Below are positions 8,591 through 17,741 of a DNA stretch of 64,000 nucleotides, one piece after another; within the stretch, counting starts at the first letter, position 1; every line of letters begins with the position of its first letter. A program made the position numbers and the translations under genes. The notes under the pieces were generated by a model. It saw only the letters and a program-made list of their open reading frames with translations. It was not told the DNA's origin and searched no databases. This DNA comes from Streptomyces sp. JB150. GTDB lineage: Bacteria; Actinomycetota; Actinomycetes; Streptomycetales; Streptomycetaceae. The stretch covers positions 1,471,582 through 1,535,581 of the forward strand of contig NZ_CP049780.1 in NCBI RefSeq assembly GCF_011193355.1, given 5' to 3'.

Positions 8591-8710
8591 CGGATTTCCT
8601 CCCGGGACTCCGGATGGTGTTCCGGGGCTCCCCGACGTTGTTCCGGGACTGCCGGACGTTGTTCCGGGACTCCGGACGTTGTTCCGGGGCTCCCGGATTT
8701 TTTCCCGACC
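8591..8710. repeat. Array of about six 20-bp units, each with a CCGGA-N6-TCCGG dyad
   Basis: Imperfect tandem copies of CCGGACGTTGTTCCGGGACT start near 8591, 8611, 8631, 8652, 8672 and 8692; the middle copies differ by one or two bases. The best copies contain a CCGGA/TCCGG inverted repeat with 6 bases between arms. The array lies between the divergent sigma factor (start 8500) and DUF4331 gene (start 8780), outside any supported coding frame. Confidence 0.8.
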
Positions 8711-8779
8711 GGACCAATCCGCCCCGCGGCCCGTGCCGAATCCCCCGCGTCAGGCAAGCAGGCACGGAGGACGGACGGC

Positions 8780-10312
8780 ATGACAGCTATCTCCAGGAGC
8801 GGGGCCGGACGCGGCGTGACCGCGCTCGTGTGTGGCGCGCTGGCCGCCGGGGGGCTCGCGGCCGCCGGTGTGACCGCGCTGGAGCCGGGGGCGGCCGCCG
8901 CCTCCAGCCACCGGGAGGCCCCGCTGATCTCCGGGACCCCGCAGTTCGACAACACCGACCTCTACGCGTTCGTCAGCCCCGACAAGCCGGACACGACGAC
9001 GCTCATCGCCAACTGGATCCCCTTCGAGGAGCCGGCCGGCGGGCCGAACTTCTTCCCCTTCGCCGAGGACGCGCAGTACGACCTGCGCGTCGACCGCGAC
9101 GGGGACGCGCGGGAGGACCTGGTCTTCCGCTACACCTTCCGCACGCACGTGAAGAACGGCAACACGTTCCTGTACAACACCGGGCCGGTCGAGAGCCTGG
9201 ACGACCCGGACCTGAACGTGACACAGACGTACGACATCGAGCTGATCCGGCTGAAGAACCTGCGCCCGGTGTCCCGCACGAGGATCGCCGCCGAGGTGCC
9301 GGTGGCGCCGTCGAACGTCGGCAAGGCGTCCATGCCGGACTACGGCGAACTGCGCGCCCAGGCGGTACGGGAACTGCCCGGCGGCGCGACGACGTTCGCC
9401 GGGCAGGCGGACGACCCGTTCTTCCTGGACCTGCGCGTCTTCGACCTGCTGTACGGCGGGAACCTCACCGAGGTCGGCAACGACACCCTCAAGGGCTACA
9501 ACGTCAACTCCATCGCGCTCCAGGTCCCCACGGACCTGATCACCGAGTCGGCGCACCAGCCGGTCGTCGGCATCTGGTCCACCACCCAGCGCAAGAACGC
9601 CCAGGGGCACTTCCGGCAGGTGTCGCGGCTGGGCAATCCGCTGGTAAACGAGGTCGTCAACCCGCAGAAGGACAAGGACGTCTTCAACGCCTCCACGCCC
9701 CGCGACGACGCGAGGTTCCTGAAGAACGTCACCCACCCCGAGCTGCCGAAGCTCATCGAGGCCATCTACAAGATCAAGGCCCCGGCCGAGCCGCGCACCG
9801 ACCTCGTCGACGTCTTCCTCAAGGGCGTGAAGGACCTCAACCAGCCGCCGCACGTCACCCCGGCGGAGCAGCTGCGCCTGAACACCGCGGTCAAGCCCGC
9901 GAAGGACCCGAAGCGGCTCGGTGTCCTCGACGGCGACACCGCGGGCTTCCCCAACGGCCGCCGGCTCACCGACGACGTGATCGACGCCGCGCTGCAGGTG
10001 GTCGAGGGCGAGCTGGTCGGCGCGGAGAACGACCTGGGGGACGCGGTCGACGCCAACGACAAGAAGTTCGGCAAGGCGTTCCCGTATCTCGCCCTGCCGG
10101 CGGAGGGCTCGCGCGGCCCGCTCGCCCAGGGCACCTCCGGAAACGCCGACGTCCGCAGCGGGCTCGGTGACGCGCTGCGCCCCGCGGGCGCGTCCTCCGG
10201 CGGCGCCGACACCTCCCTCATCGCCCTGTCCGCGGGCGCCGGCGCGCTGGGCGTCCTGCTGATCGGCGCGGCGCTGGCGTGGTGGCGCCGCGGCAGGGGC
10301 CGGGCCTACTGA
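8780..10312 (+). CDS. Exported DUF4331 protein, C-terminally membrane anchored
   Basis: 510 residues. A signal peptide is visible (residues 1-42, ending AAAASSHREAP), then the DUF4331 domain beginning SHREAPLI and DNTDLYAFVSPDKPDT, and a single C-terminal membrane helix at about residues 480-500 followed by WWRRGRGR. The protein should face outwards and be held at the membrane. The function of DUF4331 is not established. ATG 8780 has GGAGG nine bases before it. It lies opposite the SigK-like/RskA pair and ahead of a TPR gene and a Ni/Co exporter, so a role in envelope or metal homeostasis is a reasonable inference. Confidence 0.9.
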   Translation: MTAISRSGAGRGVTALVCGALAAGGLAAAGVTALEPGAAAASSHREAPLISGTPQFDNTDLYAFVSPDKPDTTTLIANWIPFEEPAGGPNFFPFAEDAQYDLRVDRDGDAREDLVFRYTFRTHVKNGNTFLYNTGPVESLDDPDLNVTQTYDIELIRLKNLRPVSRTRIAAEVPVAPSNVGKASMPDYGELRAQAVRELPGGATTFAGQADDPFFLDLRVFDLLYGGNLTEVGNDTLKGYNVNSIALQVPTDLITESAHQPVVGIWSTTQRKNAQGHFRQVSRLGNPLVNEVVNPQKDKDVFNASTPRDDARFLKNVTHPELPKLIEAIYKIKAPAEPRTDLVDVFLKGVKDLNQPPHVTPAEQLRLNTAVKPAKDPKRLGVLDGDTAGFPNGRRLTDDVIDAALQVVEGELVGAENDLGDAVDANDKKFGKAFPYLALPAEGSRGPLAQGTSGNADVRSGLGDALRPAGASSGGADTSLIALSAGAGALGVLLIGAALAWWRRGRGRAY

Positions 10313-10662
10313 CCCGGCGGCCCTCCCGAGACCGGCGCGGCCCGTACCTCCCCAACCCCCACGGCGCGGGCCGCGCCCTCTTCCGTACGGCGGGGACGCC
10401 CGCCCGTGGGCGGGACCGCCCGGCGGCGCAGGCGCCGTCCCCGTACGGCGCGGATGCCGGGACGCACCGCCCCGGCACCGGTGCCTCACGCCGGGCCGCC
10501 GCCTCACGACACCCCACCGCCTGGGGGCCGGCCCCGGCACCACCACATCACCTTCCCGGCCCCCGCCCCGGCACCACCGCGCCCCCTCCCCCACCGCCGC
10601 ACGACGACCCCACCGCCGCGCGGCCTCCGCTCCACCTTCCGTACCGCCGCACGAGGAGAGGC
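10313..10662. other. 350-base gap before the TPR gene
   Basis: Very C-rich on the plus strand, with several CGTACGGCG words. I see no coding frame with plausible codon use and no clear promoter or strong hairpin; only the ribosome-binding site GAGGAGAG at 10653-10660 for the next gene. Confidence 0.5.
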
Positions 10663-12021
10663 ATGGTCCCCCGTACGACGCACGACAACGACACCGGGTC
10701 ACGGCGCGGGCGCGCCCTGCGGCTCGCGGGCTGTGCCGCGCTGCTGGCGGTGGCCCTGACGGGCACGTCGATCGCGGTCGGCGAGCCCGGCCGGCCCGGC
10801 CCGCGGCCGGTGTCCCCGGCGCCCGTGTCCCCGGCCCTGCTCCCGCAGGGCGACCTCGACGCGGGCGTCACCGCGCTCCAGGCCCATCTGCGCGCTCAGC
10901 CGAGGGACTTCACCGGCTGGGCGACCCTCGCTCTCGCCTACGTCGAGCAGGCCCGGACCACCGGCGACCCCTCCCGCTATCCGCGGGCCGAACGCGCCCT
11001 GGACCGCTCGCTGGCCCTGCGGCCCGGCAACGACCAGGCGCTCGCCGGTCGCGCCGCCCTCGCCGCCGCCCGGCACGACTTCACCGGCGCGCTCCGCCAC
11101 GCCGACCGCGCGCTGCGGAGCAACCCGTACAACGAGCGCGCCCTGTGCAGCCGTATCGACGCCCTGGTCGAGCTGGGCCGCTACCCCGAGGCCTCGCGCG
11201 CAGCCCGCCTCGCCGACACCCGGCGGCCGGGCGTACCGGTGTTCACGCGGTACGCGTACGTCAGTGAGCTGCGCGGCGACGTCCGCACCGCGCGCCGGGT
11301 CCTGGAGCGGGCGCTCGGCTCGGCCCGCGCGCCCGGCGACGTGGCGTACGTGGCCACCGCGCTCGGGCGGCTCGCCTTCGCCCGGGGGGACCACGCGGCG
11401 GCCCTGCGGCACTACGCCCGCGCCCTCGCCGCCGACCCCGGCCAGCTGCCCGCGCTGGAGGGCCGGGCGCGCGCCCAGGCCGCCCGCGGCGACCTGGCGG
11501 GGGCGGTCCGCACGGCGGAGCGGGTCGTCACCCGCGCCCCGCTGCCCGGCCCGCTGGTGCTGCTCGGCGAGCTGTACGAGGCGCGGGGCGACAAGGCGAA
11601 GGCGCGTGCGCAGTACGCCCTCGTCGGCGCCTGGACCGACCTCGCCCGCGCGGGCGGCGTCAATCCCGATCTGGACACCGCCCTCGCGGCTGCCGACCTC
11701 GGCGACGCGGAAACGGCGCTGCGCGCGGCCCGCGCCGAGTGGGAGCGCCGCCGTACGGTGCACACCGCCGACGCGCTCGCCTGGGCCCTGCACGCGAACG
11801 GACGGGACGCCGAGGCGCTGGCGTACGCCCGCCGGGCCACCGCGACCGGTTACCGCGACGCCGCGTTCCACTACCACCGCGGCATGATCGAACGGGCGCT
11901 GGGCCGCGACGCGGACGCCCGCGCCTCCCTCACCGCGGCGCTGGGGCTGAACCCGGGCTTCTCCCCGCGGGGCGCCCGCGAGGCGAGGGCTGCGCTCAAG
12001 GGCCTGGGGGGCGCTCAGTGA
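10663..12021 (+). CDS. Exported tetratricopeptide-repeat protein
   Basis: 452 residues. The N-terminus has a basic region and a hydrophobic helix (about residues 20-40, ALRLAGCAALLAVALTGTSI) that could be a signal peptide or anchor. The rest is a run of TPR-like helix pairs, for example AQPRDFTGWATLALAYVEQ, YPRAERALDRSLALRPGN and DHAAALRHYARALAADPGQ, a scaffold for protein contacts. ATG 10663 follows GAGGAGAG. The stop overlaps the GTG of the NicO gene (GTGA), indicating coupled translation and a shared pathway. Confidence 0.88.
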   Translation: MVPRTTHDNDTGSRRGRALRLAGCAALLAVALTGTSIAVGEPGRPGPRPVSPAPVSPALLPQGDLDAGVTALQAHLRAQPRDFTGWATLALAYVEQARTTGDPSRYPRAERALDRSLALRPGNDQALAGRAALAAARHDFTGALRHADRALRSNPYNERALCSRIDALVELGRYPEASRAARLADTRRPGVPVFTRYAYVSELRGDVRTARRVLERALGSARAPGDVAYVATALGRLAFARGDHAAALRHYARALAADPGQLPALEGRARAQAARGDLAGAVRTAERVVTRAPLPGPLVLLGELYEARGDKAKARAQYALVGAWTDLARAGGVNPDLDTALAAADLGDAETALRAARAEWERRRTVHTADALAWALHANGRDAEALAYARRATATGYRDAAFHYHRGMIERALGRDADARASLTAALGLNPGFSPRGAREARAALKGLGGAQ

Positions 12022-13523
12022 GGCCCCGCCACCTCGCCGCGTCCGCCGTGGCCGCCTGCGCGCTCGTCCTGCTGCCCGCCGGGACCGCCGCAGCCCATCC
12101 GCTGGGCGACTTCACCGTCAGCCAGTACGACGGGCTGGTCGCCGGCCCCGGCGAACTGCGCGTCGAGCACGTCGAGGACTTCGCCGAGATCCCGGCGGCG
12201 CAGGCCCGGCCCGCGATCGAGCGGCGCGGCCTGGACGCCTGGGCCCGGCAGCGGTGCGCGCGGGCCGCGCGCGACAGCCGGGTCACCGTCGGCGGACGCG
12301 GCGTCCCGCTCACCGTCGTCACCGCCGCCGGACACGTCCGGCCGGGGAGGGCGGGGCTCGACACCCTCCGCGTGGAATGCCGGCTGACGGCCCCGCTCCC
12401 CAAGGACGGCCCGGTGACCGTCGGCTTCCGCGGCGCGGGCGCGGCCGTCGGCCCCGGCTGGCGGGAGATCACGGCACGCGGCGACGGTACGACGCTCACC
12501 GCGTCGGACGTGCCCGAGGAGTCGGTGTCCCGGGAACTGACCCGCTATCCCGAGGAGTTGCTGTCCTCGCCGGCCGACACCACCTCGGCGTCGCTGCGCC
12601 TGCGCCCCGGCGGCCCCGGGCTCGCCGGGGAGGGGGACCGGGACGCGCCCGCCGCGTCCGTGCTGCCGCGCGGCGCCGACCGCTTCACCAGCGCCCTCGG
12701 CTCCCTGGTCGCCCGTCACGACCTCACCCCCGGCTTCGCCGCGCTCGCCCTGGCCGTCGCGCTCGGCCTGGGCGCGCTGCACGCGCTGGCGCCGGGCCAC
12801 GGCAAGACGCTGATGGCCGCGACGGCGGCGGCCCGCGGCGGCCGGGCCCGGCTGCGGGACGTGCTGCCGCTGGCCGCGTCGGTCACGGCCACCCACACCC
12901 TCGGCGTGGTCGCCCTCGGCCTGCTCGTCACGGCCGGTTCGGCGGCCGCGCCGTCCGTGGTCGCCTGGCTGGGCATCGCGAGCGGCGCCCTGGTCACGGC
13001 GGCGGGAGTGACCCTCGTACGCCGGGCCTGGCGCAACCGAGGACACGGGCACGGGCATGAGCACGGGCACTCACACGGTCATGCCCACGCCCACTCCCAC
13101 GACGACGAACACGAGCGCGACCACGACCACGCTGACGAGCACGCCCACCCCCACCCCCACCCCCACGACCACCCACACCCCCACCCCCGCCCCTCCCTCC
13201 GCGGCACCCTCTTCCTCGGTTTCGCCGGAGGGCTCGTCCCCAGCCCCTCCGCGGTCGTCGTGCTGGTCGGCGCGGCGGCGCTGGGGCGGGCCTGGTTCGG
13301 GCTGCTGCTGGTCGTCGCGTACGGCGCGGGGCTCGCGGTGACGCTCACCGCGGCCGGGTTCGCCGTGTTCCGGCTGGGTGCGGGCCTCGCGGCGCGGGTC
13401 CGGCGGCCCGCGGGCCCGCTGGCGCGGGCGCTGCGGCGCGGCGCCCCGCTGGGGTCGGCGTCCGTGGTCGTGGCCCTCGGTGCCGGATTGGTGCTCAAAG
13501 GGGCGGCAACGGCACTCGGGTGA
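12018..13523 (+). CDS. NicO/RcnA-family nickel-cobalt exporter with His-rich loop
   Basis: 501 residues. A signal-like N-terminus (ending AAAHPLGDF) leads to an outer domain of about 220 residues, then the permease part. The family motif appears as LHALAPGHGKTL near residue 255. After the third membrane segment a loop at about residues 340-395 is almost all His, Asp, Glu, Gly and Pro (HGHGHEHGHSHGHAHAH and later HPHPHPHDHPHPHP), a metal-binding loop typical of Ni/Co exporters. A second trio of membrane segments follows. GTG 12018 overlaps the TPR stop; the stop overlaps the kinase GTG. Confidence 0.87.
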   Translation: MRPRHLAASAVAACALVLLPAGTAAAHPLGDFTVSQYDGLVAGPGELRVEHVEDFAEIPAAQARPAIERRGLDAWARQRCARAARDSRVTVGGRGVPLTVVTAAGHVRPGRAGLDTLRVECRLTAPLPKDGPVTVGFRGAGAAVGPGWREITARGDGTTLTASDVPEESVSRELTRYPEELLSSPADTTSASLRLRPGGPGLAGEGDRDAPAASVLPRGADRFTSALGSLVARHDLTPGFAALALAVALGLGALHALAPGHGKTLMAATAAARGGRARLRDVLPLAASVTATHTLGVVALGLLVTAGSAAAPSVVAWLGIASGALVTAAGVTLVRRAWRNRGHGHGHEHGHSHGHAHAHSHDDEHERDHDHADEHAHPHPHPHDHPHPHPRPSLRGTLFLGFAGGLVPSPSAVVVLVGAAALGRAWFGLLLVVAYGAGLAVTLTAAGFAVFRLGAGLAARVRRPAGPLARALRRGAPLGSASVVVALGAGLVLKGAATALG

Positions 13524-15205
13524 GCTACTTTCGTGAAGAAACAGGGATTTCGCCCGGATGCGAATGGGGGACGCCCGTCTCCGACGTACCGGGTCGTGAA
13601 CGGCTGATCGCGGGGCGCTACCGGCTGATGTCCCCGCTCGGCGAGGGCGGTATGGGCACGGTGTGGCGGGCCCGTGACGAGGTGCTGCACCGCGAGGTCG
13701 CCGTGAAGGAGGTGCGCGCCCCGGCGGGGCTGGCCGCGTCCGACGTGGAGCGGATGTACGCGCGGCTGGAGCGCGAGGCGTGGGCCGCCGCGCGGGTCGC
13801 GAACCGCAATGTGGTGACCGTGTACGACGTGGCGACCGAGGAGGGCCGCCCCTGGATCGTGATGGAGCTGGTGCGGGGCATCTCGCTGGCAGAGCTGCTG
13901 GAAGCGGAGGGTCCGATCGCCCCGCGGCGGGCGGCGCGCATCGGCGCGGAGGTGCTGTCCGCGCTGCGGGCCGCGCACGCGGCGGGGGTGCTGCACCGGG
14001 ACGTGAAACCGGCGAACGTGCTGCTGTCGAACGACGGCCGGGTGGTGCTCACCGACTTCGGGATCGCCATGGTCGAGGGCAGCTCCGCGCTGACCATGAC
14101 CGGTGAGGTCGTCGGCTCGCCGGAGTTCCTGGCGCCGGAGCGGGCGCTGGGCCGCACGCCGGGTCCGGAGTCCGACCTGTGGTCGCTGGGCGTGCTGCTG
14201 TACGCGGCGGTGGAGGGCAGTTCGCCGTTCCGGCAGGACACCCCGCTGAGCACGCTGCGGGCCATCGTCGACGAGGAGCTGCCGCCGCCGCGCCGGGCGG
14301 GCCCGCTCGGTCCGGTCATCGAGGGGCTGCTGCGCAAGGACCCGGCCCAGCGGCTGTCCGCCGAGCGGGCCGAGCGGGAGCTGCGGCTCGTCGACGCGGG
14401 CGGTACTCCGCGCGCCGGTCACGCGGACACGGCCCCGACGACGCCGTACGCGCCGTACGCGCCGACCGTCGCCGCGGGTGCCGCGGGGGCCGCCGCCCCG
14501 CCGCCGGGACAGGGGGGCCACTCGACCGGCGCCGCCACCCCCACCGCCCCCGGCCGGGAGCCGCCGTCCCGTGACCGCCGGGCCGTGACCGCCCTGGTCG
14601 CGGGCGTGGCCGCGCTGGCGCTGGCCGTCGCGGGGCTGACGTACGCGCTGCTGAACCGCGAGGACCCGGACGGCGGGAACACGGGCGCCGGCACGGACAC
14701 CCCCACGGTGCAGCAGGGTTCGCCGACGCCCTCGGACGAGGAGATTGGCGGGAAGTCCCCCTCCCCTGCGCCGAGTTCGAGCCCGAGTCCCCGCCCGAGC
14801 CGCAGCGCTTCCAGCACTCCGCCGCCCCAGTCGGTGACCGTGGCGGTCACCGGGGCGCGCACCGAGTACGAGGGGCCGTGTCCGCCGCCGGCCGAGGACG
14901 CGCCGCGGTTCACGGCGACGTTCACGGTGGGCCGGGTACCGGCACGGGTCGTGTACCAGTGGGTGGACGAGGACGGCGAGCCGTTCGACGGCGGGTGGAA
15001 GACGCTGTCGTTCCCGGCGGGCGGCGGCAGCAGCGCGCAGGACCGGGTGACCGTGACGACGTACGACGACAGCGGGACGTTCGAGAACGCGATCGGGGTG
15101 GAGGTGCGTGAGCCGGTGCACACCACGTCCGGGAAGGTGGCGTTCTCGGTGACGTGTGTGACGGAGACCCCGTCGGACGGGGCCTCCGCCTCACCGAGCG
15201 CGTGA
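13520..15205 (+). CDS. Receptor-type Ser/Thr protein kinase, single membrane pass
   Basis: 561 residues. Kinase domain at about residues 33-290: glycine loop GEGGMGTVW, catalytic Lys63 in VAVKEV, HRDVKPANVLL with Asp161, DFG with Asp179, and SPEFLAPE. A Pro/Ala-rich linker precedes one membrane helix (about residues 353-375, VTALVAGVAALALAVAGLTYALL). Outside is a Ser/Pro/Thr-rich stalk and a roughly 110-residue beta-rich domain with two Cys (GPCPPP and SVTC), a possible sensor. No PASTA repeats. GTG 13520 overlaps the NicO stop (GTGA), tying the kinase to the metal exporter; it converges on the esterase with three bases between stops. Confidence 0.92.
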   Translation: MSYFREETGISPGCEWGTPVSDVPGRERLIAGRYRLMSPLGEGGMGTVWRARDEVLHREVAVKEVRAPAGLAASDVERMYARLEREAWAAARVANRNVVTVYDVATEEGRPWIVMELVRGISLAELLEAEGPIAPRRAARIGAEVLSALRAAHAAGVLHRDVKPANVLLSNDGRVVLTDFGIAMVEGSSALTMTGEVVGSPEFLAPERALGRTPGPESDLWSLGVLLYAAVEGSSPFRQDTPLSTLRAIVDEELPPPRRAGPLGPVIEGLLRKDPAQRLSAERAERELRLVDAGGTPRAGHADTAPTTPYAPYAPTVAAGAAGAAAPPPGQGGHSTGAATPTAPGREPPSRDRRAVTALVAGVAALALAVAGLTYALLNREDPDGGNTGAGTDTPTVQQGSPTPSDEEIGGKSPSPAPSSSPSPRPSRSASSTPPPQSVTVAVTGARTEYEGPCPPPAEDAPRFTATFTVGRVPARVVYQWVDEDGEPFDGGWKTLSFPAGGGSSAQDRVTVTTYDDSGTFENAIGVEVREPVHTTSGKVAFSVTCVTETPSDGASASPSA

Positions 15206-15208
15206 GGG

Positions 15209-16012
15209 TCAGGCCGCGCTGCGGAACACCGGCAGGTAGCCGCCGGACTGACCGTTCGCGGTCGGGTGGTACGACTCACCGATGTTGAGCCAGTTGACGC
15301 TGTGCAGCCACGAGCTGCCGGAGCAGATCTCGTGGCCGGTGAACGTGGTGCGCACGTCACCGAAGGTGAAGCCGTGGTTCAGGGCGCGCTTCTCGATCGC
15401 GGCGTTCAGATGGTCGGAGGCCTGGTTGATGGCGGCGCGCTTGGTCTCGGACAGGCCGAGGCAGGCGGTGCCGAGCTGGTAGAAGCGGGGGTAGCCGAGG
15501 ACGACGACGTGGGCCGACGGCGCCTTGGAGCGGATGGCGTCGTACACGGCGTCGAGCTTGCCGGGCAGGGTGCTGTCGACGTACGCCTTGGCGGTGTTGA
15601 TGCGGCTGACGCAGGCGCTGTCGGACTGCGTCACACAGGTGATCATGACGTCCGCGAAGCCGGCGTCGTTGCCGCCGACGCTGATGGACACGAGGCCGGT
15701 GCCCGTGCCGAGCGGGGCGAGCTGACCGGCGAGGACGTCGTCGGTGCGGGCGCCCGAGCAGGCGGTGAAGTGGAAGGAGGCGGGGGCGTTGGCGGCGGCC
15801 CACAGGTACGGGTACGCCCTCGTGCTGCGCTTGCAGTCGCCGCTGGAGCTGATGTAGCTGCCCGCGCCGACGCCGGAGGAGTAGGAGTCGCCGAGCGCCA
15901 CGTATCCGGTGGCGGCGGCTTCTGACGCGTGGACCGCGGTGGCTCCGGTGAGCGTCGCTACGACGCCGAGGAGTACCGAGGCCACGTATGCGACAAGTCG
16001 GGAACGTCTCAT
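15209..16012 (-). CDS. Secreted SGNH/GDSL esterase or lipase
   Basis: 267 residues. Signal peptide residues 1-29 (RRSRLVAYVASVLLGVVATLTG, cut after VHASEA). SGNH blocks are present: GDSYSSG with nucleophilic Ser, FTACSGA with Gly, ISVGGND with Asn, and SYHPTANGQ with the catalytic His. Several Cys pairs suit an extracellular enzyme. ATG 16012 has AAAGGGAGG seven bases upstream. A promoter fits at 16054-16082. Substrate (lipid, phospholipid or ester) unknown; similar streptomycete enzymes are broad-range lipases. Confidence 0.92.
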   Translation of the reverse strand: MRRSRLVAYVASVLLGVVATLTGATAVHASEAAATGYVALGDSYSSGVGAGSYISSSGDCKRSTRAYPYLWAAANAPASFHFTACSGARTDDVLAGQLAPLGTGTGLVSISVGGNDAGFADVMITCVTQSDSACVSRINTAKAYVDSTLPGKLDAVYDAIRSKAPSAHVVVLGYPRFYQLGTACLGLSETKRAAINQASDHLNAAIEKRALNHGFTFGDVRTTFTGHEICSGSSWLHSVNWLNIGESYHPTANGQSGGYLPVFRSAA

Positions 16013-16053
16013 GCAACCTCCCTTTAGCAGGATCTCTGCCTCAACCGTGGTAC

Positions 16054-16082
16054 CAACTACGCGTGTTGACGGGAAGTGTCCA
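16054..16082 (-). promoter_or_regulatory. Putative promoter of the SGNH esterase
   Basis: On the minus strand TGGACA (16082-16077), 17-base spacer, TAGTTG (16059-16054), about 40 bases before the ATG. Close to the vegetative consensus. Confidence 0.45.
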
Positions 16083-16105
16083 TGCCAAGTCTTTTTGTGT
16101 GCGCT

Positions 16106-16180
16106 ACCGATTGGTTCCTGATCGGTCATCACGTGGTTCCGGCGATTTTCGGACCGTCACCGATCACTTTCCGGACCGAT
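16106..16180. repeat. Phased repeats and ACCGAT words between esterase and S8 protease
   Basis: ACCGAT occurs at 16106, 16159 and 16175 and inverted at 16121; TGATCGGT (16119-16126) and ACCGATCA (16159-16166) form an 8-bp inverted pair. TGGTTCC occurs at 16112 and 16134, and CGGACCG at 16150 and 16172, both pairs exactly 22 bp apart. Looks like a regulator-binding cluster serving one or both divergent genes. Confidence 0.45.
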
Positions 16181-16236
16181 ACGCGTACGCCCCCGTGCGC
16201 TTGATTTCGCGTACATGACAGATTTGTTGATGGGTG

Positions 16237-16266
16237 TTCAACTCCCTTGTTCCCCACCCGTAGATC
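16237..16266 (+). promoter_or_regulatory. Weak candidate promoter of the S8 protease
   Basis: TTCAAC (16237-16242), 18-base spacer, TAGATC (16261-16266); the leader to ATG 16397 would be about 125 bases. Only a pattern match. Confidence 0.25.
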
Positions 16267-16396
16267 ACCCACGCTTTACCTCAGTCCGGAGCGGTACGCG
16301 CCGCTCCGGGCCGTGTGCGCGACAACGCGCGCATCCCCCACACGCGCGGCGCCCCACCCGGGGCGCGCGCGCCGCCTAGAGGAGGACTCCCTCGTA

Positions 16397-17602
16397 ATGG
16401 CACACCTGCGGAGCAAGAAGGTGCGGCTCGCCGCGATAACCAGCCTGGCCACCGCCGCCCTCGTGGGCGGGCTCACCACCCTCCCCGCCCAGGCCGCCCC
16501 GGCCGTGGGCACCGTGCTCGCGGCCGACTCCCCCACCGCGATCAAGGACAGCTACATCGTCACGCTCAAGAAGGGCGCGGGCTTCAAGGCCACGTCCAGC
16601 CAGGGCAAGAACCTCATCAAGGAGTACGGAGGCTCCGTCAAGCGGACGTTCGGCAGCGCGCTGAACGGCTACGCCGCCACCCTCTCGGCGGCCGAGGCGA
16701 AGAGACTCGCCGCCGACCCGGCGGTGGCCGCGGTCGAGCAGAACCAGCGCGTCTCCATCGACGCCACCCAGACCAACGCGCCCTGGGGCCTGGACCGCAT
16801 CGACCAGGCCTCGCTCCCGCTGTCCGGCACCTACACCTACCCGGACACCGCGGGCAGCGGCGTGACCGCGTACGTCATCGACACCGGCGTGCGCATCACC
16901 CACTCCCAGATCAGCGGCCGGGCCGTCAACGGCTACGACGCCGTCGACGGCGACACCACCGCCCAGGACGGCAACGGCCACGGCACCCACGTGGCCACCA
17001 CGATCGCGGGCTCCACCTACGGCGTCGCCAAGAAGGCGAGGATCGTCGCGGTGCGGGTGCTGAACAACAGCGGCTCGGGCACCACGGCGGGCGTCATCGC
17101 GGGCATCGACTGGGTGACCAGGAACCACTCCGGCCCCTCGGTCGCCAACCTGTCCCTCGGCGGCGGCGTCTCCAGCACCCTGGACACCGCGGTGCGCAAC
17201 TCCATCGCCAGCGGCGTCACCTACGCGGTCGCGGCGGGCAACAGCAACACCAACGCCTCCTCGTCCTCCCCGGCCCGGGTCACCGAGGCCATCACGGTCG
17301 GCGCCACCACCAGCACCGACGCCCGCGCCAGCTACTCCAACTACGGCTCGGTGCTCGACATCTTCGCGCCCGGCTCCTCCATCACGGCGGGCTGGCACAC
17401 CAGCGACACCGCGACCAACACCATCTCCGGCACCTCGATGGCGACCCCGCACGTCGCGGGCGCGGCCGCCGTCTACCTGGCCAACCACACCTCGGCGACC
17501 CCGGCGCAGGTCGCGTCCGCGCTGACCGCCGGCGCCACCACCGGCAAGGTCACCAGCCCGGGCACCGGCTCGCCCAACCGGCTGCTGAGGCTCGTCCCCT
17601 GA
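16397..17602 (+). CDS. Secreted subtilisin-like protease (S8 family, proteinase K type)
   Basis: 401 residues. Signal peptide to about residue 32 (LPAQAAPA), inhibitor I9 propeptide at about residues 50-118 ([35 protein letters not shown]), then the catalytic domain from about [12 protein letters not shown]. Triad: Asp162 in DTGV, His195 in HGTHV, Ser347 in GTSMATPH; oxyanion Asn in AAGNSN. No C-terminal extra domain. GAGGAGG lies before ATG 16397. Extracellular protein degradation. A terminator-like hairpin follows the stop. Confidence 0.95.
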   Translation: MAHLRSKKVRLAAITSLATAALVGGLTTLPAQAAPAVGTVLAADSPTAIKDSYIVTLKKGAGFKATSSQGKNLIKEYGGSVKRTFGSALNGYAATLSAAEAKRLAADPAVAAVEQNQRVSIDATQTNAPWGLDRIDQASLPLSGTYTYPDTAGSGVTAYVIDTGVRITHSQISGRAVNGYDAVDGDTTAQDGNGHGTHVATTIAGSTYGVAKKARIVAVRVLNNSGSGTTAGVIAGIDWVTRNHSGPSVANLSLGGGVSSTLDTAVRNSIASGVTYAVAAGNSNTNASSSSPARVTEAITVGATTSTDARASYSNYGSVLDIFAPGSSITAGWHTSDTATNTISGTSMATPHVAGAAAVYLANHTSATPAQVASALTAGATTGKVTSPGTGSPNRLLRLVP

Positions 17603-17627
17603 TGCTCCGCGAGCGGATGTGATCACG

Positions 17628-17660
17628 GTTCCCCGGGGGCGCGCGACGCCTCCGGGGAAC
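17628..17660 (+). terminator. Hairpin after the S8 protease
   Basis: Arms GTTCCCCGG (17628-17636) and CCGGGGAAC (17652-17660), 9 bp perfect, 15-base loop, 25 bases after the protease stop. No U-tract, as usual in this genus. Confidence 0.5.
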
Positions 17661-17741
17661 ACGTGCGCGCTCTTGACGGCCCCCTCGGCACTGGGCCACA
17701 TTGAAGCCCGGCATCCGGCGCTTCGGGGGGCAAAGTCGCCC

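Noticed and set aside
7149..8765. One long frame apparently fusing anti-sigma to an upstream extension
   Set aside because: The extension overlaps the sigma gene in another frame; ATG 7961 with the ATGA overlap is the real start.
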